The position numbers and the translations under genes were made by a program. Below, in pieces: positions 23,659 to 37,854 of a stretch of 64,000 nucleotides of DNA. The DNA comes from Pseudomonas flexibilis. GTDB taxonomy: Bacteria > Pseudomonadota > Gammaproteobacteria > Pseudomonadales > Pseudomonadaceae. The notes under the pieces were generated by a model, which saw only the letters and a program-made list of their open reading frames with translations, ran no database searches and was not told the origin of the DNA. The stretch lies in the NCBI RefSeq assembly GCF_000802425.1, contig NZ_JRUD01000004.1, positions 1 through 64,000 of the forward strand. Reading direction: 5' to 3'. Position 1 is the stretch's first letter. Each line of letters opens with the position of its first letter.

Positions 23659-24593
23659 GGATGGCCGGCCTCGCCGTAGACTTCGGCCAGGATGGCGGCA
23701 GCGCCCTGCTTCAGCAGGGCATCGGCCACCTGCACACCCAGCGCCTCGGCATCCTGGCGCGGTGCGCGGGCCTCGGCGCGCAGCAGACGGCCGCCGTCCG
23801 GCTGGCCGACCAGGCCGCGCAGCCACAGGTCGTTGCCTTCCAGCATGGCGTAGCAGGCGATCGGCACCTGGCAGCCGCCGTTCAGGTGCTTGTTGAGTGC
23901 ACGCTCGGCAATGACCCGGTCGGCAGTATCGGCGTGGTGCAGCGGCGCCAGCAGCGCATGCACCTCACTGTCGGCGCTGCGGCATTCGATGCCCACCGCG
24001 CCCTGGCCACCGGCCGGCAGGCTGTCTTCGGCACTGATGAAGGAACGGATGCGTTCCTGGAAGCCGAGGCGGATCAGGCCGGCGGCGGCCAGGATGATGG
24101 CGTCGTACTCGCCGGCGTCCAGCTTGGCCAGGCGGGTGTTCACGTTGCCGCGCAGGAACTGGATCTTCAGGTCCGGGCGGCGGGCCAGCAGCTGGGCCTG
24201 GCGGCGCAGGCTGGAAGTGCCGACGATGCTGCCGGCGGGCAGCGCATCCAGGGAGTCGAAGGTGTTGGAAACGAAGGCGTCGCGCGGGTCTTCGCGCTCG
24301 CAGATGCAGAACAGGCCCAGGCCCTCCGGAAACTCCATGGGCACGTCCTTCATGGAGTGCACGGCGATGTCCGCCTCGTTCTCCAGCAGGGCGGTTTCCA
24401 GTTCCTTGACGAACAGGCCCTTGCCGCCGATCTTGGCCAGCGGCGCGTCCAGCAGCTTGTCGCCGCGACTGACCATCGGAACCAGGCTGACCTGCAGGCC
24501 GGGATGCGCCTGCTCCAGGCGCGCCTTGACGTATTCGGCCTGCCACAGGGCCAGGGCACTCTTGCGGGTGGCAATGCGGATTTCGCGGGACAT
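23655..24593 (-). CDS. hemC: Porphobilinogen deaminase (hydroxymethylbilane synthase)
   Basis: HemC joins four porphobilinogens into hydroxymethylbilane. It has 312 residues. It begins [19 protein letters not shown] and keeps the catalytic region (VHSMKDVP with the active Asp nearby) and the dipyrromethane-cofactor cysteine in GAVGIECRS. It is the first gene of hemCDXY. The ATG is chosen because ten further upstream codons are not conserved. Confidence 0.96.
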   Translation of the reverse strand: MSREIRIATRKSALALWQAEYVKARLEQAHPGLQVSLVPMVSRGDKLLDAPLAKIGGKGLFVKELETALLENEADIAVHSMKDVPMEFPEGLGLFCICEREDPRDAFVSNTFDSLDALPAGSIVGTSSLRRQAQLLARRPDLKIQFLRGNVNTRLAKLDAGEYDAIILAAAGLIRLGFQERIRSFISAEDSLPAGGQGAVGIECRSADSEVHALLAPLHHADTADRVIAERALNKHLNGGCQVPIACYAMLEGNDLWLRGLVGQPDGGRLLRAEARAPRQDAEALGVQVADALLKQGAAAILAEVYGEAGHP

Positions 24594-24683
24594 GGGCAAT
24601 TCCAGAACGAGAACTGCCGGCATGATAACAGGCCGCGGCCGGAGGCTGGACCGGCGCGGATCAAGGAAAGCGCCCGGCCGGCC

Positions 24684-25427
24684 CTACAGGTTGCTCATCA
24701 GTTTGCGCACGCCGGCGACATGACGGCGGCTCACGGTCAGCGCCTGATCATCCAGGCCCTTGAGGTACAGCTGGAAATGCCCCAGCGGTGTGCGCTGCAG
24801 GCGCTCGATGCGTTCGCGGGACACCAGCGCATTGCGATGGATGCGCACGAAGCGGTCACCGAACTCGTCCTCCAGCGCCTTGAGAGGCTCGTCCAGCAGC
24901 ACCTCGCCGCCGCTGTGGCGCAGCGTCACGTACTTGTGATCGGCGATGAAGTAGAGCACCTGTTCCAGCGGAATCAGCTCGATGCCCTTGCGCGTGCGGG
25001 CGCTGATATGGGTGCGGGGTCCACCTCCGCCGGCTTGCGGCCGGGTCAGGGCGGCCAGCTGCATGCGATTGGGGCGCTGCGCCTTGTGCAGCGCCTCGGC
25101 CAGGTCCTCGCGGCGCACGGGCTTGACGACATAGCCGACCGCGCTGACCTGGAAAGCCTCCAGGGCGAATTCGTCGTGGGCGGTACAGAAGATGACCGCA
25201 GGCGGCGCTTCCTTTTCGCACAGGCGGGCAGCGACCTGCAGGCCATCCAGGCCGGGCATGCGAATATCCAGCAGCACCACGTCGGGCTTGAGGCTGTCGA
25301 TCAGGGCCAGGGCTTCCTCGCCATTGGCGGCCGCGGCATCCAGCGCGCGATAACCTTCGATTTCTCCGAGCAGGCGTTGCAGACGTTCACGGGCGAGCGG
25401 TTCGTCATCGACGATCAAGACGTTCAT
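24684..25427 (-). CDS. algR: Alginate/pili response regulator AlgR
   Basis: A 247-residue LytTR-type response regulator. The receiver domain (1–118) has the phosphoacceptor Asp54 in VVLLDIRMPG and acidic residues DDE at 7–9. The LytTR DNA-binding domain covers about 140–247 (HISARTRKGIELIPLEQVLYF-like start). It controls alginate, twitching and virulence genes in P. aeruginosa. Its ATG overlaps the stop of the AlgZ gene by 4 bases, as expected for a cognate pair. Confidence 0.96.
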   Translation of the reverse strand: MNVLIVDDEPLARERLQRLLGEIEGYRALDAAAANGEEALALIDSLKPDVVLLDIRMPGLDGLQVAARLCEKEAPPAVIFCTAHDEFALEAFQVSAVGYVVKPVRREDLAEALHKAQRPNRMQLAALTRPQAGGGGPRTHISARTRKGIELIPLEQVLYFIADHKYVTLRHSGGEVLLDEPLKALEDEFGDRFVRIHRNALVSRERIERLQRTPLGHFQLYLKGLDDQALTVSRRHVAGVRKLMSNL

Positions 25428-26494
25428 ATGGCTCTGGCTTCCTGCGTGAGACTGAAACAAGGATAGCGTAGACAGGTAAAGTGCCGTCCGTTACGGCGCT
25501 CCACGCTCAGACTCGCGTCAGGACCAAAAAGTGCCGTCAGTCGGCCACGGATGTTCGCCAACCCCTGCTGGGTGCCGCGCGATGCCGGCACCTCCCGCTC
25601 CGCCAGCGGGTTGCTGACCTGCAGCTCGAAGCGCCCCGCGCGCCATTGCGCCTCGATGCGCACCAGGCCGCCCTCGATACGCGGGGCCACCCCATGGATC
25701 AGCGCGTTCTCCACCAATGGCTGCAGGGTCAGCGGCGGAATCGGCAGATCATCCGGCACCCCATCGACGCACCACTCCACCTGCAGGCGTTCGCCGAACC
25801 GGTAGTGCTCGATGGCCAGGTAACGGCGCGTCAGCGTAACCTCCTCTCGCCAGTTGACCAGGCTGCCGGGGCTGGCCAGGCTGGCGCGGAACAGGTCGGC
25901 CAGGTCCAGCACCGCCTGTTCGGCCCTGGCCGGATCGCTCACCACCAGGCTGGCGATGCTGTTCAGGCTGTTGAACAGGAAATGCGGACGAATGCGCGCC
26001 TGCAGGGCCTCGATGCGTGCCTGCAGCTCGGCGCGCTGTTGCAGGCGCCACTGGCTCTGCAGGTAGAAGTAGCGCAATAGCAGGGTGCTCATGATCAGGC
26101 TGATCAGCGCATGACGAAGGTAAAGCGCCGGCTCCCCGCTGGGCGGGCCGCCCAGCTCGTACTGCTCGGCAACCGCGGTGCAGGCCAGGGTCAGCAGCAC
26201 CACCACCAGGCAGCACCCCAGACCGGCGATCAGCGGCCGGCAACGTGCCAGCCAGGGGCGCAGCCGACACAGCACGGCGGCCGAGAGCAGCACGATCCAC
26301 TGCACGAACAGCGAGACCAGGGCCAGGCGCACCCAGTCGAAGCCGACGGTCATCGGTTCGGCCAGTACCAGCACCAGCACCAGCAGCTCGGCCAGCAACA
26401 CGAGGGTGAGCAGCGCCTCCGGCTCGCAGAGCGCGGGCACGAAGAAATCGTCGAGCGGGGCAGGTTTCGGGGTTAACAGGCGCATGGCGCTCAT
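25424..26494 (-). CDS. algZ: Sensor histidine kinase AlgZ/FimS
   Basis: A LytS-type sensor kinase, cognate partner of AlgR. Four hydrophobic segments lie in the first 150 residues. The phospho-accepting His region is [18 protein letters not shown], and the ATPase region includes [12 protein letters not shown]. The start shown is the ATG giving [11 protein letters not shown] (356 residues, near the P. aeruginosa length). An in-frame GTG 13 codons earlier is possible, and neither has a strong Shine-Dalgarno. It is divergent from argH. Confidence 0.9.
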   Translation of the reverse strand: MSAMRLLTPKPAPLDDFFVPALCEPEALLTLVLLAELLVLVLVLAEPMTVGFDWVRLALVSLFVQWIVLLSAAVLCRLRPWLARCRPLIAGLGCCLVVVLLTLACTAVAEQYELGGPPSGEPALYLRHALISLIMSTLLLRYFYLQSQWRLQQRAELQARIEALQARIRPHFLFNSLNSIASLVVSDPARAEQAVLDLADLFRASLASPGSLVNWREEVTLTRRYLAIEHYRFGERLQVEWCVDGVPDDLPIPPLTLQPLVENALIHGVAPRIEGGLVRIEAQWRAGRFELQVSNPLAEREVPASRGTQQGLANIRGRLTALFGPDASLSVERRNGRHFTCLRYPCFSLTQEARAI

Positions 26495-26682
26495 GTTGCC
26501 CGGGCGCCGCGTTGGCACAGCGATCTGGCGCACCGAATCGAGGGACGCCCCGGGCGTTCCGTGACCGGCTCGTCAGCCACCGGCGGCAGCGGCGCGCCGG
26601 CAGACCCTGCTATCATGCGCCATCCTTTGCGGGAGGCCGCCGGCGCGGCCCCCTGACCGTTGCGAACAGCCGAGAGCCTTCC

Positions 26683-28077
26683 ATGAGTGTCGAGAAAACC
26701 AACCAGTCCTGGGGCGGCCGCTTCAGCGAGCCCGTCGATGCCTTCGTCGCCCGTTTCACCGCCTCCGTCGACTTCGACAAGCGCCTCTACCGCCACGACA
26801 TCATGGGCTCCATCGCCCACGCCACCATGCTGGAACAGGCCGGCGTGCTCAGCGTCGCCGAGCGCGACGCGATCATCGACGGCCTGAAGCAGATCCAGGG
26901 CGAGATCGAGGCCGGCCAGTTCGACTGGCGCGTCGACCTGGAAGACGTGCACATGAACATCGAGGCACGCCTGACCGACCGCATCGGCATCACCGGCAAG
27001 AAGCTGCACACCGGCCGTTCGCGCAACGACCAGGTGGCCACCGACATCCGCCTGTGGCTGCGCGACGAGATCGACACCATCCTCGGCGAGATCAGCCGCC
27101 TGCAGCAGGGCCTGCTGGAACAGGCCGAGCAGCACGCCGAGGTGATCATGCCCGGCTTCACCCACCTGCAGACCGCTCAGCCGGTGACCTTCGGCCACCA
27201 CCTGCTGGCCTGGTTCGAGATGCTCAGCCGCGACTATGAGCGCCTGGTGGGCTGTCGCACGCGCGTCAACCGCATGCCGCTGGGCTCGGCGGCGCTGGCC
27301 GGCACCACCTACCCGATCCAGCGCGAGATCACCTGCCAGCTGCTGGGCTTCGAGGCCATCGGCGGCAACTCGCTGGACGGCGTGTCCGATCGCGATTTCG
27401 CCATCGAATTCTGCGCCGCCGCCTCGCTGGCCATGATGCACCTGTCGCGCTTCTCCGAAGAGCTGGTGCTGTGGACCAGCGCCCAGTTCAACTTCATCGA
27501 GCTGCCCGACCGCTTCTGCACCGGCTCCTCGATCATGCCGCAGAAGAAGAACCCCGACGTGCCCGAGCTGGTGCGCGGCAAAACCGGCCGGGTGTTCGGC
27601 GCGCTGACCGGCCTGCTGACCCTGATGAAGGGCCAGCCGCTGGCCTACAACAAGGACAACCAGGAAGACAAGGAACCGCTGTTCGACGCCGCCGACACCC
27701 TGCGCGACTCGCTGCGCGCCTTTGCCGACATGATCCCGGCCATCAAGCCGCGCGTGGACGTGATGCGCGAGGCGGCCCGCCGTGGCTTCTCCACCGCCAC
27801 CGACCTCGCCGACTACCTGGTGCGCAAGGGCCTGCCGTTCCGCGACTGCCACGAGATCGTCGGCCACGCGGTGAAGTACGGCGTGCAGACCGGCAAGGAC
27901 CTGGCCGAGATGAGCCTCGACGAGCTGCGCCAGTTCAGCGACCAGATCGGCGACGACGTGTTCGCCGTGCTGACCCTGGAAGGCTCGGTGAACGCCCGCA
28001 ACCACATCGGCGGCACCGCGCCCGCGCAGGTGCGCGCCGCCGTGCAGCGCGGCCGCGAGCTGCTGGCCACACGCTGA
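26683..28077 (+). CDS. argH: Argininosuccinate lyase
   Basis: ArgH cleaves argininosuccinate to arginine and fumarate. It has 464 residues. The family signature [12 protein letters not shown], which contains the catalytic Ser loop, is at about 283–294, and [12 protein letters not shown] is near 111. The ATG start ([17 protein letters not shown]) is the classical N-terminus; the longer in-frame upstream region is not conserved. A TATCAT box at 26611–26616 is a weak -10 candidate. Confidence 0.97.
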   Translation: MSVEKTNQSWGGRFSEPVDAFVARFTASVDFDKRLYRHDIMGSIAHATMLEQAGVLSVAERDAIIDGLKQIQGEIEAGQFDWRVDLEDVHMNIEARLTDRIGITGKKLHTGRSRNDQVATDIRLWLRDEIDTILGEISRLQQGLLEQAEQHAEVIMPGFTHLQTAQPVTFGHHLLAWFEMLSRDYERLVGCRTRVNRMPLGSAALAGTTYPIQREITCQLLGFEAIGGNSLDGVSDRDFAIEFCAAASLAMMHLSRFSEELVLWTSAQFNFIELPDRFCTGSSIMPQKKNPDVPELVRGKTGRVFGALTGLLTLMKGQPLAYNKDNQEDKEPLFDAADTLRDSLRAFADMIPAIKPRVDVMREAARRGFSTATDLADYLVRKGLPFRDCHEIVGHAVKYGVQTGKDLAEMSLDELRQFSDQIGDDVFAVLTLEGSVNARNHIGGTAPAQVRAAVQRGRELLATR

Positions 28078-28116
28078 TCGGCCCCGGCGGACGGCGCCAA
28101 GCCGTCCGCCTCCACC

Positions 28117-29238
28117 ATGACCGATCGCGCCGACCGCAAGCCCCGCCAGCCGTTCGCCAACGCCTGGTTCTTTGCCGTCGCCGCGCTGTATGCGGCCCTG
28201 ATCCTGCCCTGGTCGGTGCTCGGCCTGCTCGGCCTGCTACCCACCCCACCCGGGTTGGCCACGCCCTACGGCCACGCCCATGAAATGCTGTTTGGCTTCG
28301 CCCTGGCGGTGGTCGCCGGCTACCTGCTCGGCCCGCAACCACAACGGGTGACGCTGGCACTGCTGGCCGGCTGGGCCCTGGCGCGGCTGGGCTGGCTGTT
28401 ATGGCCCGCTGGCTGGCTGTCGATGCTGGGCGCCGCACTGTTCGCGGCCGGGCTGGCCTGGAAGGTAGTGCCGCGCTTCGTCGGCGCGGCGAAGAAGTGG
28501 CGCAACCAGTCCGTCGCGCCATTGGTCATCGCCCTTGGCCTGGCCAGCGTGCTGGGCAGTCTCGACCCGCGCCTGTCGATCAGCCCGCACCCGGCCCAGG
28601 GTGCCCTGCTGGTGCTGGCCACCCTGCTGTTCTTCATGGGCGGGCGCATCATCGCCCCGGCGCTGGCCGGCCATGCGCAAAGCCAAGGCTGGAACCTGCA
28701 GGCGCGGGTGCAACCGCACCTGGAAGGGTCCGGGCTGGTGCTGCTGGGAATCGCACTGCTGGCCCTGCTGGTCTCGCTTGAGTCCGTGGGTGGCGCTCTA
28801 ACGCTGGCCGCCGGCGCGCTGACAGGCATACGGTTGCTGCGCTGGCAGCCCTGGCGGCATCTGCGCCGCGCCGACCTCGCCGTGCTGCTGCTCGGCTATG
28901 CCTGGCTGGCGCTCGGTCTGCTGCTGTTCGGTGCCGCACTGCTGTTCGACGTGCTGCCGTTGACCGTCGCCCTGCACGGCATCACGGTCGGCGCACTCGG
29001 CACCCTGACCCTGGCGGTCATGGCGCGCACGCGCCTGCTCTATCGCTTGCGCGATGCCAACGCCGTCCCCTGGATCCACCCCGCCGCCGGGCTGCTCAGC
29101 CTGGCCGCCCTGGCACGCATCCTGCCCGTACCGCTGGGAGCCGATCCGTACCCCTGGCTGCTCGTGTCCGCCGCCTGCTGGTCGCTGGCGTTTCTGCTGC
29201 TGGCGGCGCTGCTCTGGCGGACCCGGGGCGCCCCGTAG
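28117..29238 (+). CDS. nnrS: NnrS family membrane protein
   Basis: A 373-residue haem- and copper-containing membrane protein family linked to nitric oxide stress and denitrification. About ten to twelve hydrophobic helices are visible. The N-terminal PYGHAHEMLFGFALAVVAGYLL motif and the central MGGRIIAPALAGH motif carry the family histidines. No nitrite or nitric oxide reductase genes lie nearby. It follows argH by 39 bases on the same strand. Confidence 0.88.
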   Translation: MTDRADRKPRQPFANAWFFAVAALYAALILPWSVLGLLGLLPTPPGLATPYGHAHEMLFGFALAVVAGYLLGPQPQRVTLALLAGWALARLGWLLWPAGWLSMLGAALFAAGLAWKVVPRFVGAAKKWRNQSVAPLVIALGLASVLGSLDPRLSISPHPAQGALLVLATLLFFMGGRIIAPALAGHAQSQGWNLQARVQPHLEGSGLVLLGIALLALLVSLESVGGALTLAAGALTGIRLLRWQPWRHLRRADLAVLLLGYAWLALGLLLFGAALLFDVLPLTVALHGITVGALGTLTLAVMARTRLLYRLRDANAVPWIHPAAGLLSLAALARILPVPLGADPYPWLLVSAACWSLAFLLLAALLWRTRGAP

Positions 29239-29345
29239 GGAATCGCGCTTCACCGATCCACCAAGCGCGCCGCGAGGGCGCCGTTCCGGCGCAATGGCGG
29301 CCAGGAAGTCGCTGTCCGCCCTACGGTGGTTTTTCAGGTTGTGCT
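29239..29345. repeat. Dispersed repeat, copy B
   Basis: Past the nnrS stop, the segment around 29275–29325 (minus strand: AGCGACTTCCTGGCCGCCAT) is closely related to copies near 715–768 and 42615–42660. No gene is visible here. Confidence 0.55.
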
Positions 29346-29358
29346 TTTGTGCATGAAA

Positions 29359-29389
29359 AAGGGGGCAGACTTTTCAGGTCTGCCCCCTC
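29359..29389 (-). terminator. Rho-independent terminator of the spu operon
   Basis: Perfect 10-bp arms GGGGGCAGAC (29361–29370) and GTCTGCCCCC (29378–29387) lie just after the spuH stop. On the minus strand the stem is followed by TTTTTC. Confidence 0.92.
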
Positions 29390-29393
29390 GTTC

Positions 29394-30266
29394 TCAAGCC
29401 ACTTCCGGCTGCGGGCGCGGATCGCGCTCGGGGCGCGTTTCGTCCAGCAGTTGCTGGATGGAACGACGCCTGCGGTCTTCGGCCCGGCGGGTGAAGTACC
29501 AGGCCAGGAAGGTGAACAGCGAAATGACCAGCAGGATCAGGCTGGCGATGGCGTTGATGTCCGGCTTCACCCCCAGGCGCACGGCGGAGAATATCTCCAT
29601 CGGCAGGGTGGTGGCGCCCGGGCCGGAGACGAAGCTGGCCAGCACCAGGTCATCCAGCGACAGCGCGAAGGCCAGCATGCCGCCGGCCACCAGCGAGGGC
29701 GCGATCATCGGAATGGTGATCAGGAAGAACACCTTCCAGGGCTTGGCGCCCAGGTCCATGGCCGCTTCCTCGATGGACAGGTCCAGCTCGCGCAGGCGCG
29801 ACATCACCACCACCGCCACATAGGCGGAGCTGAAGGTGGTGTGGGCTATCCAGATGGTGGTCATGCCGCGCTCGGCCGGCCAGCCGATCAACTGGGCCAT
29901 GGCCACGAACAGCAGCAGCAGCGACAGACCGGTGATCACCTCGGGCATCACCAGCGGCGCGGTGACCATGCCACCGAACAGTGTGCGACCCCGGAAACGC
30001 GGGATACGCGTCAGCACGAAGGCCGCCAGGGTGCCCAGCGCCACAGCGGCAATGGCCGTGTAGAGGGCGATCTCCAGCGAACGCATCACCGCGCCCATCA
30101 GTTGGCGGTTGTCCAGCAGACTGGCGTACCAGCGCACCGACCAGCCGCCCCACACCGTCACCAGCCGCGAGTCGTTGAACGAGTAGATGACCAGGATGAC
30201 CATCGGCAGGTAGATGAACGCCAACCCGACCCACAGCATCAGGTTGGAGAAGCTCCAGCGCTTCAT
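29394..30266 (-). CDS. spuH: Polyamine ABC transporter permease SpuH (PotI-like)
   Basis: A 290-residue inner-membrane permease with six helices. The binding-protein-dependent transport EAA loop reads EEAAMDLGAKPWKVFFLITIP. With SpuG it forms the membrane channel for putrescine/spermidine import. It is the last gene of spuDEFGH and is followed directly by a strong terminator. Its start overlaps the spuG stop by 4 bases. Confidence 0.94.
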   Translation of the reverse strand: MKRWSFSNLMLWVGLAFIYLPMVILVIYSFNDSRLVTVWGGWSVRWYASLLDNRQLMGAVMRSLEIALYTAIAAVALGTLAAFVLTRIPRFRGRTLFGGMVTAPLVMPEVITGLSLLLLFVAMAQLIGWPAERGMTTIWIAHTTFSSAYVAVVVMSRLRELDLSIEEAAMDLGAKPWKVFFLITIPMIAPSLVAGGMLAFALSLDDLVLASFVSGPGATTLPMEIFSAVRLGVKPDINAIASLILLVISLFTFLAWYFTRRAEDRRRRSIQQLLDETRPERDPRPQPEVA

Positions 30267-31171
30267 GGCTTGTCCTCCAGTTCCTTGGCCTGGTTGCGGT
30301 TGAACAGGATGATCGGGACTAGCAGGATGGCCAGCATGACCACCGCCAGCGATGCCGCCACCGGCCAGTCACGGTTGTTGAAGAATTCCTGCCAGAGCAC
30401 CTTGCCGATCATCAGCGTCTCGGGGCCACCGAGCAGCTCGGGGATGACGAACTCACCCACCACCGGGATGAACACCAGCATGCAGCCGGCGACGATGCCG
30501 CTCTTGGACAGCGGCACGGTGATCTTCCAGAAGGTGGCGATGCGCCCGGCCCCCAGGTCAGCCGCGGCCTCCAGCAGGCTCAGGTCGTGCTTGACCAGGT
30601 TGGCGTACAGCGGCAGCACCATGAACGGCAGGTACGAGTAGACGATGCCGATGTACACCGCCAGGTTGGTGTTGAGGATCTGCAGCGGCTCGTCGATCAG
30701 CCCGATGCCCATCAGCACGCTGTTGAGCAGGCCGTTGTTGCTGAGGATGCCCATCCAGGCGTAGACGCGGATCAGGATCGCGGTCCAGGTCGGCATCATG
30801 ATCAGCATCAGCAGGATGGTCTGCGCCTGCTTGTCGGCGCGGGCGATGGCGTAGGCCATCGGGTAGCCGATCAGCAGGCACAGCAGGGTGCTGACCAGGG
30901 CGATCTTCAGCGAACTCAGGTAGGCCAGCAGGTACAGCTCGTCCTCGCTGAGGAACACGTAGTTGCCCAGGTTGAGCAGGATCTGCAGCTGGTTCTCCGC
31001 CCACACGAAGATTTCCGTGTACGGCGGGATGGCCACCTCGGCCTCGGCGAAACTGATCTTCAGCACGATGACGAAGGGCAGCAGGAAGAACAGCAGCAGC
31101 CAGAAGAACGGGATGCCGATGACGACATGCCGTCCCGTGGGCAGGAAGCGCTTCAGCATCGCCAGGCTCAT
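30263..31171 (-). CDS. spuG: Polyamine ABC transporter permease SpuG (PotH-like)
   Basis: A 302-residue permease with six predicted helices and the EAA loop LLEAAADLGAGRIATFWKITVP. It pairs with SpuH, and the SpuF ATPase docks on both EAA loops. It overlaps spuF upstream and spuH downstream by 4 bases each, so the three are translationally coupled. Confidence 0.94.
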   Translation of the reverse strand: MSLAMLKRFLPTGRHVVIGIPFFWLLLFFLLPFVIVLKISFAEAEVAIPPYTEIFVWAENQLQILLNLGNYVFLSEDELYLLAYLSSLKIALVSTLLCLLIGYPMAYAIARADKQAQTILLMLIMMPTWTAILIRVYAWMGILSNNGLLNSVLMGIGLIDEPLQILNTNLAVYIGIVYSYLPFMVLPLYANLVKHDLSLLEAAADLGAGRIATFWKITVPLSKSGIVAGCMLVFIPVVGEFVIPELLGGPETLMIGKVLWQEFFNNRDWPVAASLAVVMLAILLVPIILFNRNQAKELEDKP

Positions 31172-32319
31172 GACTGCAGCACCACGCCGCTGTCGTCGAT
31201 CCAGTGCAGGTACACCGGGTCGTTCCAGGTGGGTCGTTTCACGTGCCGTTCGCTGTTGGCCAGGAACGCTTGCACCAGCATCCCGGACGCCAGGCGGATG
31301 TAGTAGGTGGAGTGACCGCCCAGGTAGGCGATGTCATGCACGGTGCCCTGCACCCAGTTGTAATCCGGGTGCTCCACCTCCGGCATGCTGGTGCTGATCA
31401 GCAGCTTTTCCGGGCGCAGCGCATAAGTGACGCGCTTGTCCTCGGCACGGGTGCTGATGCCGTGGCCGACATAGATCGGCCGCTCCAGCTGCGGGCAGGC
31501 GATGATCGCGTGGTCTTCCAGGTCCTCGATCAGCTCGCCCTCGAACAGGTTGACGTTGCCGATGAACTCGCAGACCAGGCGGCTGGCCGGCGTCTCGTAG
31601 ATGTCCATCGGGCTGCCCACCTGGGCGATCCAGCCCTGGTGCATGATGGCGATGCGCTCGGCCATGGTCATGGCCTCTTCCTGGTCGTGGGTGACGATCA
31701 GGCAGGTCACGCCGACGCGCTCGAGAATGGCCACCAGCTCCAGTTGCATCTGCGAGCGCAGCTTCTTGTCCAGCGCGCCCATGGGCTCGTCGAGCAGCAG
31801 CAGCTTCGGGCGCTTGGCCAGCGAACGGGCCAGGGCCACGCGCTGGCGCTGGCCGCCGGACAGCTGGTGCGGCTTGCGCTTGGCGTACTGGCTCATCTGC
31901 ACCAGGCGCAGCATTTCCGCCACGCGCTCGGCGATCTCCTCCTTGGGTAGACCGTCCTGCTTGAGGCCGAAGGCGATGTTCTGCTCCACGCTCATGTGCG
32001 GGAACAGCGCGTAGGACTGGAACATCATGTTGATCGGCCGCTCGTACGGCGGCAGATCGGTGATGTCCTGGCCGTCCAGGTAGATGCGCCCCTCGGTGGG
32101 TCGTTCGAACCCGGCGAGCATGCGCAGCAGGGTCGACTTGCCGGAGCCCGAGCCACCGAGCAGGGCGAAGATCTCGCCGCGACGGATGGTCAGGGACACG
32201 TCATCGACCGCCACGGTCTCGTCGAACTTCTTGGTGACACGGTCGATCCTGACCAGAATTTCCTTGGCTTGCTGATCGCCGCTGAGGGCTTTCTTGAAGG
32301 CGCTCGAGGCCACCGCCAT
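31168..32319 (-). CDS. spuF: Polyamine ABC transporter ATPase SpuF (PotG-like)
   Basis: A 383-residue ABC ATPase. It has Walker [10 protein letters not shown] near 47–55, signature [13 protein letters not shown], Walker B LLLLDEP and the switch His in VTHDQEEAM. The C-terminal TOBE-like regulatory domain starts after about 240. The start is the ATG giving [12 protein letters not shown], with GGGGGAG upstream; an ATG seven codons earlier is less likely. It lies 245 bases downstream of spuE. Confidence 0.95.
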   Translation of the reverse strand: MAVASSAFKKALSGDQQAKEILVRIDRVTKKFDETVAVDDVSLTIRRGEIFALLGGSGSGKSTLLRMLAGFERPTEGRIYLDGQDITDLPPYERPINMMFQSYALFPHMSVEQNIAFGLKQDGLPKEEIAERVAEMLRLVQMSQYAKRKPHQLSGGQRQRVALARSLAKRPKLLLLDEPMGALDKKLRSQMQLELVAILERVGVTCLIVTHDQEEAMTMAERIAIMHQGWIAQVGSPMDIYETPASRLVCEFIGNVNLFEGELIEDLEDHAIIACPQLERPIYVGHGISTRAEDKRVTYALRPEKLLISTSMPEVEHPDYNWVQGTVHDIAYLGGHSTYYIRLASGMLVQAFLANSERHVKRPTWNDPVYLHWIDDSGVVLQS

Positions 32320-32526
32320 ATATGCACACTCCCCCGACATTACCTGGTGGCGCCAGGTCGGATGTTAAGTTTCGATGCGGAACGCCGGCAGCATTGCATT
32401 CCGCGCCCAGACAACCAGTACCACGTTAAAAGGCCGGAAGCCTCGCGGTCCGTTTCGGCTGCTTCGCAACGCCGATAGACCCCGAGAGCACCCCCGGTCA
32501 AAGGGGCGCAATTGAACCATCGAGCA

Positions 32527-32550
32527 GCGTCCAGGGCCAGCGCTGGACGC
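32527..32550. other. Stem-loop in the spuE–spuF gap
   Basis: Arms GCGTCCAG and CTGGACGC enclose 8 nt, shortly past the spuE stop on the minus strand. There is no T-run on that strand, so it is not an intrinsic terminator in the operon direction. It may stabilise the upstream mRNA end. Confidence 0.5.
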
Positions 32551-32564
32551 GCCTTTTTACGGCT

Positions 32565-33758
<1,194 letters not shown>

Positions 33759-33798
33759 TCACGCTCCTGGCCTTATGGCCATGTCGGTGTGGGCAGGG

Positions 33799-33830
33799 AA
33801 AAACGGCCGGCTGCCGAAGCAGCCGGCCGA
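33799..33830 (-). terminator. Internal terminator between spuD and spuE
   Basis: Arms CGGCCGGCTGC and GCAGCCGGCCG (11 bp, perfect) close a loop that reads TTCG on the minus strand, a very stable tetraloop. GTTTTTCC follows on that strand. It sits 5 bases past the spuD stop and would trim transcription into spuE–spuH. Confidence 0.88.
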
Positions 33831-33834
33831 TGAA

Positions 33835-36451
<2,617 letters not shown>

Positions 36452-36495
36452 CGTGTCGACACCTTTCTCCAGGCCCCGCGCCGCAGCGTCGCGAC

Positions 36496-37854
36496 CTATA
36501 CCGAAAAGAGCAGGAATTCACGCTCCCAGGAGCTGATCACCCGCTTGTAGTTCTCGTTTTCCGCCCGCTTGACCGCCACGTAGGCGGCGATGAACTTCTT
36601 GCCCAGGTACTTCTCCAGGGCCTTGCAGTTTTCCAGGCGCTCCAAGGCATCCTCGATGGTCAGCGGCAGGCGCAGGTTGCGCCGCTCATAGCCGCGCCCC
36701 TGCACCGGCTGGGTGGGCCGCAGGCCTTCGACCATGCCGATGTAACCACACAGCAGGCTGGCGGCGATCGCCAGGTACGGGTTGGCGTCCGCACCGGGCA
36801 GACGGTTCTCGATGCGCCGGTTCTGCGGCGAGGATTCCGGCACGCGCAGGCCGACGGTACGGTTCTCCTCGCCCCATTCCACGTTCACCGGCGCCGAGGT
36901 ATCCGGCAGGAAACGGCGGAACGAATTGACGTTGGGGGCGAACAGCGGCAACAGCTCGGGGATGTACTTCTGCAGGCCGCCGATGTAACTGAGGAACAAC
37001 TCGCTCGGCGAGCCATCCTCGTTGGAGAAGATGTTCCTGCCGCTTTGCGCGTCGCGCACACTCTGGTGCAGGTGCATGGCGCTGCCCGGCTGATCGGTGA
37101 TCGGCTTGGCCATGAACGTGGCGGCCACGTCGTGCTTGAGCGCCGCCTCGCGCATGGTGCGCTTGAACACCATGATCTGATCGGCCAGGTGCAGGGCCTC
37201 GCCGTGCCGGAAGTTGATCTCCATCTGCGCCGGCCCTTCCTCGTGGATCAGCGTATCCAGGTCCAGGCGCTGAGCCTCACACCAGTCGTACATGTCCTCG
37301 AACAGCGGATCGAACTCGTTGGCGGCATCGATGGAGAACGACTGGCGCCCCGTTTCGGGGCGTCCCGAGCGGCCGACCGGCGCCTGCAACGGGTAATCGG
37401 GGTCGTCGCTACGCTTGGTCAGGTAGAACTCCATTTCCGGCGCGACGATGGGCATCCAGCCGTGGTCGGCGTACATCTTCAATACTTTCTTGAGCAGGTT
37501 GCGCGGCGACAGCTCGATGGGGTTGCCCATCTTGTCGAAGGTGTCGTGGATGACCATGGCGGTGGGCTCGATGGCCCACGGCACCAGGAACATGGCGTTG
37601 GGGTCCGGACGGCAATACATGTCGATGTCCGCCGGGTCGAGCAACTCGTAATAGATGTCGTCTTCCACGTAATCGCCGGTGACCGTCTGCAGCAGCACGC
37701 TCTCCGGCAGGCGCATGCCTTTCTCGGCGATGAACTTGTTGGTCGGCGCGATCTTGCCCCGGGCGATGCCGGTCAGGTCGCTGATCAGGCATTCCACTTC
37801 GGTGATCTTGTGTTCTTTCAGCCAGTCGGTGAGCTGATCGAGGTCGGTACTCAT
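36496..37854 (-). CDS. spuB: Gamma-glutamylpolyamine synthetase SpuB
   Basis: A 452-residue glutamine-synthetase-fold ligase that attaches glutamate to putrescine or other polyamines. It has the N-terminal ECLISDLTGIARGKIAP beta-grasp segment, the metal/ATP-site block MEFYLTKR and RPTQPVQGRGYERRNL near the end. It is 44 bases upstream of spuC. No gamma-glutamyl-GABA hydrolase gene (spuA) lies next to it. Confidence 0.93.
   Translation of the reverse strand: MSTDLDQLTDWLKEHKITEVECLISDLTGIARGKIAPTNKFIAEKGMRLPESVLLQTVTGDYVEDDIYYELLDPADIDMYCRPDPNAMFLVPWAIEPTAMVIHDTFDKMGNPIELSPRNLLKKVLKMYADHGWMPIVAPEMEFYLTKRSDDPDYPLQAPVGRSGRPETGRQSFSIDAANEFDPLFEDMYDWCEAQRLDLDTLIHEEGPAQMEINFRHGEALHLADQIMVFKRTMREAALKHDVAATFMAKPITDQPGSAMHLHQSVRDAQSGRNIFSNEDGSPSELFLSYIGGLQKYIPELLPLFAPNVNSFRRFLPDTSAPVNVEWGEENRTVGLRVPESSPQNRRIENRLPGADANPYLAIAASLLCGYIGMVEGLRPTQPVQGRGYERRNLRLPLTIEDALERLENCKALEKYLGKKFIAAYVAVKRAENENYKRVISSWEREFLLFSV

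Noticed and set aside
32527-32550. Intrinsic terminator after spuE
   Set aside because: The T-run is on the wrong side for the minus-strand operon, so only a stem-loop is reported.
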